A DNA stretch of 20,458 nucleotides from Phoronis ovalis (taxonomy: Eukaryota; Phoronida; Phoronidae): NCBI GenBank assembly GCA_028565635.1, contig JAOXYB010001347.1, positions 1 to 20,458 of the forward strand. Direction: 5' to 3'. The notes under the pieces are model-generated. The model was not told the origin of the DNA and made no database searches. It was given only the letters and a program-made list of their open reading frames with translations. The position numbers and the translations under genes are program-made. Positions 7,601 to 13,662 of this stretch are shown here, one piece after another; position 1 is the first letter of the stretch, and the number at the start of each line of letters is the position of its first letter.

Positions 7601-9556
7601 CCGGTGAACTAAAAGGACGAGCAACAGGTACAACATCTGATAATCGAGCGAAATCTAATATCTGCGTATCAAATTGAGGTTCTGATGATATATTCTCAAT
7701 AGTTTGATTAAAGTTTTCAAATTCTGACAGCACTGTTTTATCAGCACTACTTCTCGCATTCCCACTGAAAGGATCTTCTGATAGTATTGGTTCGTGTGTA
7801 AAAACATCCGTTGCAACACAAATATCTGATACTCGAGTATCTGTGTCGCTCACACGATTTGGCAAGGTAGGAACACTTGTGTCGCTATGTCGAGAAGGCA
7901 CAGGAGGTGGGAACTCGAGCTTTGCCTCAGTTGGGAGAGGTGGGGGTGAAAAACTAGGTGGTGGCAGATTAAAAGATAATGTTGAATCACGGGATGACAG
8001 CTGATCCTGACCAGAAGATAACGTTGATTCTCTTGACGATGGTAAATGACGAAATTTAACATCGGCGTCATCGGTCTTTGATTCTCCGAAAGAATCAAAT
8101 CTCCATAAATTAGATGTTGATGTCTTTCCTGGAATAAATTGTATTTGAAATGGATCAGAGGATACTGATGACTTAGATATTGCATTTTCAAAAGGATCTG
8201 GACCAAAAACGTTTGAGCTTTCATCTAAGGGAGTTGAGGATGTACGTTGTTCCTCCAGTACTGACACTGGTTTAAGAGGTTCAAAAAGGTTTGTTCCCAG
8301 GCCAAATGGATCAAAATCTTCCACTGCGTTATTCCATAGTTTATTAATGTTCTCCTTGTTACCTCCCTCAGTGCTTGCAGCAGATGCTGGAGATATATCA
8401 ACATTACATGGTGGTTTAGGACTTGCTGAACCTTGTTTAGCTAACCACATAGGTTCATATAAAGGAGCTTCATCATCTGCAAATTGTTTCTGAGCTTTCA
8501 CAGGACTGCTTTTTCCTAAAACTTCTAAAACAGAATCACATTTGCTTTCAAAATCGCCACTATCCATAGATTCTGAACGTTCCCGATTTTCAAAATCATC
8601 GCTATGTGCTTGTACTGGCAAAGTACTTTTTTTAATCTTAGTATACAGTTTACTGACCGAATCCCTTTCTGATGAAGAGCTGTCTCTTTTACGATCACTG
8701 TCAGCAGAATCAATATCACTTCCAGAAGTTCTGTCTGTTTGTCTCTGAGCATTTACGTATATTTGATTCATATGTTCTTCATTTTCAGTCAAAGTTTTCA
8801 GTGCAGTGGCTGGCTCTGTTGTTGGTAGCCTTGGTTTAAGTTTAACTGCTGTTATAGCAGGTAATACTCGAACACCTATCTGGCTGTTAAAATTTCCCCT
8901 TTTTTGTTCTTCAAAAGATTTTACAGGACTTACATTGTCAGGTTCAGAAGATTTCTTAAAACTTCTAACTGCTGGTTGAGGACTACTTTTGGGAACATCT
9001 CCATTAGTTCCTTGTACGGGAGAACTTCTTTCAATCCCTGGTGAAATCCTCTCCGTGGTATCATCACCTGTGACTGCCCTTTTTGTAGTGGACCGTCTAG
9101 GTCTGGGAACAGGTACTGGCTTTTTCACACTTGAGCTTGGGCTTTTTACTATATTAGATTCTTTTAAAACATTTTCATCACCATGTTTTTGCTTTGTTTT
9201 CATAGGTAACGCCGGTGGCATTTCTCCTTCAGCGAGTGGTGTATTTTGATATATACTATCATTTTTCGAGTCATCAGAAGGTTCAGGTGGTTTAACTTCA
9301 AAATTTTGATAAATCATATCCATGTCATCAAGTTTTGGTAAGTGTGTTAATATTCTTTTACGATGACCATTTAGTGTGATTCCAATGTCAACAAGGTCAG
9401 CTTCTTCAAGATGTGCGCACTGTTCAATTGATGTGAAACTTTTCTGGCTAAATAACCCATGGTACTGCTCCAGGTTAATACTTTGTAACCACTGCTTCAC
9501 AGTGAAAGCCATGTTTAATGACTAATCACGGATGGCCTTTTAAACACGGAAGCAAA
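1..9556 (-). CDS. ARAP-family Arf/Rho GTPase-activating protein, N-terminal half (partial gene)
   Basis: Known ARAP proteins are PI(3,4,5)P3-regulated GAPs for Arf and Rho GTPases acting on membrane traffic and actin. The coding exons read here, in transcription order, are 9512-7406, 6199-6006, 5246-5206, 4591-4513, 4174-4112, 3304-3131, 2426-2343, 2052-1943, 1667-1468, 1145-1066, 769-681 and 271-178 (possibly continuing to 1). All junctions are GT/AG and the reading phase is continuous, giving about 1105 residues. Domain order is SAM (about 5-62), disordered linker (63-770), PH1 (about 772-867), PH2 (about 887-975) and ArfGAP (about 985 onward). The ATG at 9512 has a good context (AACATGG), and an in-frame TAG lies just upstream at 9522-9524. 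The ankyrin, further PH, RhoGAP and RA domains expected of the family must lie beyond base 1. I cannot say which vertebrate paralogue (ARAP1, 2 or 3) is closest; invertebrates may have a single pro-orthologue. Confidence 0.93.
272..680 (-). other. ARAP intron (409 bp)
   Basis: This is the intron between exons 769-681 and 271-178, with donor GTAAGT and acceptor TTTTACAG. It is AT-rich sequence; I see no gene, RNA or repeat in it. Confidence 0.85.
1146..1467 (-). other. ARAP intron splitting the ArfGAP zinc finger from its catalytic arginine
   Basis: This 322-bp intron has donor GTATGC and acceptor TTTTGTAG. It lies exactly between the fourth zinc-finger cysteine and GIHR. Its 3' part is occupied by a four-copy 33-bp minisatellite (annotated separately) that ends only about 25 bp from the acceptor. 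Confidence 0.88.
1171..1309 (+). repeat. 33-bp minisatellite, four copies
   Basis: Copies are at 1171-1200 (3 bp shorter), 1201-1233, 1234-1266 and 1267-1299, with a partial copy to 1309. Each contains TTAAACAGGTCTCTGC. The outer two copies have GCACGT and the inner two GCAAGT, so the array has mirror symmetry in its variants. Unit length is a multiple of 3, and on the minus strand it is open, encoding an 11-residue repeat of the type ISNRxAETCLI. Confidence 0.93.
1668..2426 (-). CDS. ARAP PH2 domain exons
   Basis: The exons are 2426-2343 (84 nt, 28 codons) and 2052-1943 (110 nt); the C-terminal helix is finished by the start of exon 1667-1468. The product begins GFIRIRNEKAKRYFAI, continues with RLCYYNNYD, and ends in a helix around LGQWKQSFEEAI, the conserved Trp of the PH C-terminal helix. 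The acceptor at 2427 is CAG and the acceptor at 2053 is TTTTTCAG; the donors are GTAAGC and GTAAGT. This tandem PH1-PH2 arrangement immediately before an ArfGAP zinc finger is diagnostic for ARAP. Confidence 0.92.
2427..3130 (-). other. ARAP intron (704 bp) between PH1 and PH2
   Basis: The donor is GTATTA after the GAG codon and the acceptor is CAG before GGATTT. A small cluster of CCTTAA-like words is seen near 2830-2890 (TAACCTTAA repeated), but no recognisable element or gene. Confidence 0.8.
3131..5246 (-). CDS. ARAP PH1 domain exons (four exons)
   Basis: The exons are 5246-5206 (41 nt), 4591-4513 (79 nt), 4174-4112 (63 nt) and 3304-3131 (174 nt). Spliced, they give a canonical PH domain: strand 1 SGFLFKHGG, then the basic turn WKKKWVLF, the core strand with KDFRFKLTT, VYIFSSQDRDD, and the C-terminal helix WTSTLMQAIMK. 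In ARAPs the first PH domain is the one most linked to PI(3,4,5)P3 binding. The basic cluster in the beta1-beta2 loop (K, K, KKK) is compatible with phosphoinositide binding, but affinity cannot be judged from sequence. A short Gly/Pro linker (about 868-886) leads into PH2. Confidence 0.92.
3305..4111 (-). other. ARAP intron (807 bp) inside PH1, carrying a MITE
   Basis: The donor is GTTAGT and the acceptor TTTCAG. Nearly half is the MITE at 3429-3790. Next to it, 3793-3872 holds two imperfect copies of a 40-bp unit starting CTACTGAATACACTAGGAAT (second copy CTACTGAGTACACCAGGAAT). The rest is plain AT-rich intron. Confidence 0.82.
3429..3790 (-). mobile_element. MITE copy 1 (non-autonomous DNA transposon, about 362 bp)
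   Basis: The ends are inverted repeats: CTATTTGCATGCACTTG at 3429-3445 and its complement CAAGTGCATGCAAATAG at 3774-3790. Imperfect pairing extends inward to about 36-39 bp (left arm to 3464, right arm from 3752, both reaching GGTCTGA/TCAGACC). There is no coding potential for a transposase. A second copy in the opposite orientation lies at 17715-18042, so the element is dispersed. Flanking 'TA' on both sides of TTTGCATGCACTTG is consistent with a Tc1/mariner-type TA target, but the family is not proven. Confidence 0.88.
4175..4512 (-). other. ARAP intron (338 bp)
   Basis: The donor is GTGACT after the AAG codon and the acceptor AATTGTAG. I see nothing notable inside. Confidence 0.8.
4592..5205 (-). 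other. ARAP intron (614 bp)
   Basis: The donor is GTAAGT and the acceptor TTTTATCAG. It splits the first PH1 strand (SGFLFKHGG) from the basic loop. AT-rich; no gene or repeat recognised. Confidence 0.82.
5247..6005 (-). other. ARAP intron (759 bp) with a dispersed end-module repeat
   Basis: The donor is GTAAGA and the acceptor AATATTGCAG. A block at about 5854-5909, starting GGAAAAAAGGGACCCACA, matches modules found at 15003-15075 and more weakly at 14334-14394. The open frame on the plus strand at 5388-5606 shows no domain and is taken as chance. Confidence 0.75.
5854..5909 (+). repeat. Dispersed 'GGGACCCACA..GGC' module, copy in ARAP intron
   Basis: The sequence GAAAAAAGGGACCCACA followed by AGGCCATATATGG parallels GAAAAAAGGGGACCCACA..GGGCAGCACATATATATG at 15003. 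The shared block suggests the edge of an old interspersed repeat. The element family is not recognised. Confidence 0.55.
6006..6199 (-). CDS. ARAP exon: acidic/serine linker before PH1
   Basis: The exon is 194 nt long, with acceptor CACAG at 6200 and donor GTAAGA at 6005-6000; it completes the split Asp codon from the previous exon. It encodes residues 703-767, a low-complexity acidic and Ser/Pro segment with a near-repeated NMGAS motif (two copies about 14 residues apart). No folded domain is visible. The phase matches on both sides, so it is almost certainly coding, though it could be skipped in some transcripts only with a frameshift, because 194 is not a multiple of 3. Confidence 0.88.
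6200..7405 (-). other. ARAP intron (1206 bp) dominated by a duplicated repeat
   Basis: The donor is GTATGT and the acceptor TGTCACAG. About 640 bp of it is the two-unit repeat at 6585-7225. The remainder (6200-6580) is AT-rich with TATAT runs. Confidence 0.82.
6585..7225 (+). repeat. Two diverged tandem units of about 315 bp
   Basis: Unit 1 is about 6585-6899 and unit 2 about 6900-7225. Matching landmarks occur in the same order: CTATATATA with a TTTTC run near the start, TTCAAGGTCATTCTAAAATA at 6685-6704 and 7000-7019, a following CTAGCT, a GGCCAT/TTGG stretch, and GACCTGTACTTTG versus GACCTGTATTTTG near the end. The two units are strongly diverged, so the duplication or double insertion is old. 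I do not recognise the family; a SINE-like or MITE origin is possible. Confidence 0.7.
7406..9556 (-). CDS. ARAP first coding exon: SAM domain and long disordered linker
   Basis: This single large exon carries 702 codons plus one base, ending at a GTATGT donor (7405-7400). A likely acceptor (TTTTTCAG) at 9557 leaves a 44-nt 5' UTR piece. Residues about 5-62 form a SAM domain with the typical C-terminal helix ending GHRKRILTHL; in vertebrate ARAPs this domain can bind the SAM of the lipid phosphatase SHIP2. The rest is Ser/Pro/Asp-rich and looks disordered. It contains three Y-x-N motifs (YQN 68-70, YQN 88-90, YVN 252-254), proline/arginine SH3-ligand-like stretches (132-140, about 520-541, 661-673), and five DPF/DPW motifs (DPF at 401, 439, 453 and 580; DPW at 645). 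Smaller open frames on both strands inside this exon are shadows of it. Confidence 0.93.
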
Positions 9557-10963
9557 CTGAAAAATGCAAAATACTCATAATTAAATTTAAGTATCATAAT
9601 CATAAAATTAGACAAAAATGACTAGTTTGGCATTAATTTTTTGCCTGCTGGCATTGAGTTCCTAATGAATCACACATAATACACAAGGAAAAACAGATGT
9701 GACCATTCAAAAAGCATAGATCTATGGAATAATGATGAACATTTAGCATCTTCTATCAACAGTAAGTTGCTTCCTGATAATTCAAAAGCTAAAGTTATCA
9801 GCTACATATACATTTATTTTTGATTATATGAGTACTGATAACTTGTTTTTAAAATTTATAATAATAACAACTTTAAACAATGAACCATGTAATGAGTTAC
9901 TGACAGTACTGATTGCATATTAAATAAAGATTACTACAACAAGGATTTTTATATTTACTTATAAATAGATAATGATTAAACCAACAATTATGACAACTGT
10001 AATACTACATAACTACAGGACTGGCATTAAAATATCAGACACAGAGGTTTGTGAGATACAGTACCCTTAGCTACTAATATGGTTACAACTTACGTATCTG
10101 CTTGATAGCTCCCATATATTTATTCCTGTGAGTTTTTTAAATAGTAAATCTACGTATTAAGACAAACAAGTAGCATATAAAAGGACAGCTTTTAAATCAA
10201 ATAGATTAAACAAAAACTGTCAAATGATGATCTTGGTACAGTTTTATATATCCTAGGTTTCAACAACTGCTGTGATTTCCTTATACAGAGAAATACAGTG
10301 ATCATGACTTTAAATTTAAAAGTTGTCTGCTGTACACATAGACTCATGCACAATACTGCTAAATATAGGCATTCCACATTCACTCAGTTTCATAAATATG
10401 TCTGAAAACTGTCTAAGATTACAAAAGTCAACACATTAATTAGAATATATTGGAAATACTTCCTTTACTTTAATCTGAGACTATTGAACAGGTACAAGCA
10501 TAGGTTGTTAAAAAAAATTAATAAAGTACTTCCTTGTTTCATTCAAGTGTTCAAAAGGTGATGAGTCCTCAAATGACAAATTTTCAACAAAAGTGTCCAC
10601 TTTTACTTTCAGATTGATGTCCTAAATTACAATAAACAGTTTGAAAACTTGGCTGGTTTTACATGTTGCCACTTTCCTATAGTTGGTACCAATTCTGAGG
10701 TTTCCCATTAATTCCACTTGGCAAAGGTGAAGAACATGTACTTAGATAATCTGTCAAGCGAGTAAGCAGTCAAGTGTGATTAAAACTCAAATTCAAAATC
10801 TTGGTATACGTGGTTAATAGATTCTGGAAAGGCATCATTCTTTTTAAACATTTAATGCACAAAAATCCATGACACTATACAGTGAACAAAGTATAGAGTT
10901 ATACACCAGTAGTATTCCATTTAAATAAATATATTATGTGGCTGTTCGATGCTGGCCGAGCAT

Positions 10964-11092
10964 ACCATTATCAGACAATGCCCTAAATGATTTATAATTT
11001 GTTGGAACACTAGAATAGTAAAGCATGGGATTCAGATGGTTTGATGCTTCAAGTATAGAACCATTATGATACAATGCCCTAAATGCTTGATT
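10964..11092 (+). repeat. Short diverged direct repeat, 96-bp spacing
   Basis: ACCATTATCAGACAATGCCC at 10964 recurs as ACCATTATGATACAATGCCC at 11060, both followed by TAAATG. It may be two units of an old satellite. No function is visible. Confidence 0.6.
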
Positions 11093-11424
11093 GGATATGT
11101 TCCATATAAGACATCTGGAATAAAATATTTGGCAATGACTCCAGGTATTATTCAATGATCAATCAAATAGCCAAAGTGATATAATTATACTTTAACTGTA
11201 TAATTGTACTAATCACTACTTGAATAAGTACACAAGAACAAACTTATTGCTTTTTCTTAAGGTCAATGGGAAAATAATTTACCTAAATGAAACACTTTAT
11301 GTAATAATACAAGAATAAATGCATAAAACAATTTGTCGTGCCAAAAACTATCCCTCATTACCTACCTGCTTACACCACAATATTTCCTTTAAAAACTCTG
11401 GAACTTGAATAGTTTTCCGGGGGC

Positions 11425-11540
11425 TGTCCTGATTGGGTAAGTTATCACATCAGCAGACGGACAACGCCATCTAATGGACACCTAATAATTATTAGATAAC
11501 ATTGTTCCCTCTGCTGACTGTTTGTACAGTGGTGACCCCA
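11425..11540 (+). mobile_element. Possible LTR fragment with following primer-binding-like site
   Basis: A 104-bp stretch starts TGTCCTGATTGGG and ends TTTGTACA, and is followed at 11529 by GTGGTGACCCCAGG. The order TG...CA followed by GGTGACCCC, and the internal word ACGCCATCTAATGG, resemble from memory short LTRs of invertebrate Gypsy-type retrotransposons and the sequence just after them. No gag or pol is present here, so it would be a relic. The stretch also folds as an imperfect hairpin (11450-11517). The assignment is weak. Confidence 0.25.
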
Positions 11541-11798
11541 GGAGATTAGATTCACAAAAGAAATCAAAGGTTCATGAATTCATGAAACACAAATCAACAT
11601 GTGACACAGTTAATAAATTTAGAAAGATTTTTATTAAATGATTTAACATAGTTCCTGACTGTCATAAATCCAAAATTCCAAAGAATTTTAGGAAACAAAT
11701 GACTATTGACCCTCTTCCCGAAAAAAAACAGTGCTATGCTAATTTCCACTCAGCATCCCAATAATAAAAATGTGACAACTTTGAAAAACTAATATTAA

Positions 11799-12509
11799 GC
11801 CTTGTTCCCACTAGTAAGTGCGCTCAACCTGAGCGCGATCCACTGAAGTCTTCAAAAATTAAGTGAGAATTTGTTGCGTTCCCATTAGAAAATTCTGAGC
11901 GCGTTAGAGAGTTCCCCCTTACGTCATTTGACATATTTTTCAACGGACATTGCATTGCATATTGTTTACTTCCGTTCCACGTGTGGCTCAAAATGGATAA
12001 CAAAACTTTAATTCTCTCGATACACCAAAGAAGGCATAATAAGCAGATGCTACTTCTACAGATACTTACACGGCGTCGCTGGCACTACTATTTAGGTGCC
12101 AAGAAAATAAGAGAACAGTTTTTTTTCTAATGCTGTTAGCTGCAGCCAGATTGTTTTACCAAAGTGTTATCCCCACACCACGGCAAATATGAGTCAAAGA
12201 ACGATCTACTCAATGGTGGGATTATATTGTGAATCGGTATGATGTTTGATATTATATATATAATTGAGCAATGTGACGTGTTTTATTTTCATTTTACTCC
12301 GGAATATGCATGCCTGCGCATGTAGTTGACTTTAATCCTGTATACTTAAGTGAGTTCGTGTTCCCACTTGATTCCTGAGCGCGATTTCTTAGGTTAAGTT
12401 ACCTCCGAAGCAGAATCAAGATTTAACAAAAATTGTGCTCAACTAAAGTGAGCAGAGCGTTCCCACTACAAGAACTGAGCACGATCAGAAGGTCTAGTGG
12501 GAACAAGGC
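11799..12509 (+). mobile_element. 711-bp DNA transposon with 16-bp terminal inverted repeats
   Basis: The left end GCCTTGTTCCCACTAG (11799-11814) is the exact reverse complement of the right end (12494-12509). TAA flanks the left end at 11796-11798 and occurs at 12511-12513 on the right, one base out, which would fit a TAA-type 3-bp target duplication as in PIF/Harbinger elements. A motif of GTTCCCA(C/T)T followed by CTGAGC(G/A)CG recurs at about 11804, 11878, 12360 and 12461, like subterminal transposase-binding repeats. A 45-codon open frame inside may be a transposase remnant. Confidence 0.85.
11993..12130 (+). pseudogene. Possible remnant of a Harbinger-like transposase N-terminus
   Basis: The ATG frame within the 711-bp transposon gives 45 residues before TAA, including the basic/aromatic cluster LTRRRWHYYLGAKK. 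Harbinger transposases commonly have an R-R-R-x-W-x stretch near the N-terminus, so this could be a decayed relic. After a run of eight T the frame closes; further Trp-rich coding-like fragments (STQWWDYIVNRYD near 12200) occur in another context. It is far too short to be functional, and the resemblance is from memory only. Confidence 0.4.
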
Positions 12510-13222
12510 ATAACCGTGCAAACATGAACACCTTTTATGTTATCAAAATGAGGTATAACTGACATGGAAGGTAGTCTGTGTATAGTATTTTCTAAAACTT
12601 ATGTACCTGTTAAAGATATCTTAAACTATAAGCGTTATTAAAACAAGAAACAGAGTTTTATATTGTATCATAGTATCAGTAAGTATAACATAACATGGGC
12701 TCCATAATATTTATAAATATAAGTTGATGTGAGACTCCTAGGAAACTAGGATAATTGCTCTATATGTATTTTTAAATATGTACTGGATAGCACTGCACCA
12801 TGTCAGTAATCAGTTCACCTTAGAGAATATGATAACTTACGGAAGGTCTTAAGAGGAATGGAATGTAAGCATTTCCTGGTGGATTTCTTATCTTCTATTG
12901 CAGACTGCCAATTTCTAAGTGACTAAGTTCCATGTGCAAGGTCATGGTGAAACTCGATTTACTTACTTACAACTACCTCAAACATTATGCTTGATAGATA
13001 GTAGAGGAAATCGGAGTGAAGATGAATATTGTTGATACAATATAATTTTCTGAGAAAGCCAAACATTTTTACAGTAGCTGAACTAAACAGGTCGATAATC
13101 AACAGGTCTGTCGGACGACATAAATAAACACTTAATCGATCTTAGACAATTTAAAGACAAGGTGGCACATAAGCTCACAATTGCGTTGCATAACTGAATA
13201 CTGTTATGCATACTTTACTTAC

Positions 13223-13327
13223 CAAATTGTTGCATAAATTCAACTTTTTTGTCACATTTCCTCCAACACACCATAACTCCCACAATACCTCTGGAATGAG
13301 TGCCACCTGGTAGTAAAAGTTTTATTT
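13223..13327 (-). other. Candidate 5' non-coding exon of ARAP
   Basis: On the minus strand the sequence ending CAACAATTTG at 13223 is followed by a strong GTAAGTAAAG donor. If joined to the acceptor at 9557 it yields a short 5' UTR with an upstream open frame starting at an ATG near 13278 and closing with TAA just after the junction. The 5' edge given here is arbitrary, placed next to the ETS-like site. RNA evidence would be needed; other donors exist in the intron. Confidence 0.33.
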
Positions 13328-13337
13328 ACTTCCGGGA
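13328..13337 (+). promoter_or_regulatory. ETS-type site in candidate bidirectional promoter
   Basis: ACTTCCGGGA matches the ETS core (CCGGAA on the other strand). It lies 325 bp upstream of the NCDN start codon and next to the candidate ARAP non-coding exon, where a divergent housekeeping-type promoter would be expected. There is no clear TATA box at fixed spacing. Confidence 0.35.
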
Positions 13338-13662
13338 TGTTCTAATTTTTATAAGGGAAACTAAAGAAACTAAGTAAGTATCTAATAAATGAACTTGCAA
13401 TTGAAAAAAAAAACAGTTCAAATTTATTAGATATAATTTCGTATATTTAAGCTTTTGTTTCATTTATATCTGTTGTAGTAGTATAATATCTTAATGAAAT
13501 GAGCTTGAGTTCCAACAAATGTTATTGTATGCTTCCCTAATAAACAGATAAACCAATTCGTCAAACTCACGTTGGGTTAGGAATTCTCTTGAAATATCTC
13601 ATTTCAAGTAATTTTCTGCTTTAATTACTTGTTATTATGAGAGATCAAAATATATCATTATC

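Larger units (their letters stand above)
9557..13222 (-). other. Probable ARAP 5' UTR intron and intergenic repeats
   Basis: The acceptor TTTTTCAG at 9557 implies an upstream non-coding exon. A good minus-strand donor (CAATTTG|GTAAGT) lies at 13222, but other GTAAGT sites (for example at 12966 and 12840) mean the upstream exon is not certain. Contents: 9600-10900 has no recognisable feature; a diverged direct repeat is at 10964-11092; an LTR-like fragment is at 11425-11540; a DNA transposon is at 11799-12509; 12515-13220 has nothing clear. Confidence 0.5.

Noticed and set aside
7223-8752. Several 70-140 codon open frames on both strands inside the big ARAP exon
   Set aside because: Out-of-frame shadows of the 704-codon SAM/linker frame; composition is odd and there are no domains.
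11993-12130. Independent small gene inside the transposon
   Set aside because: Short, low-complexity ending at a T-run, and located inside clear transposon ends; better seen as a possible transposase relic.
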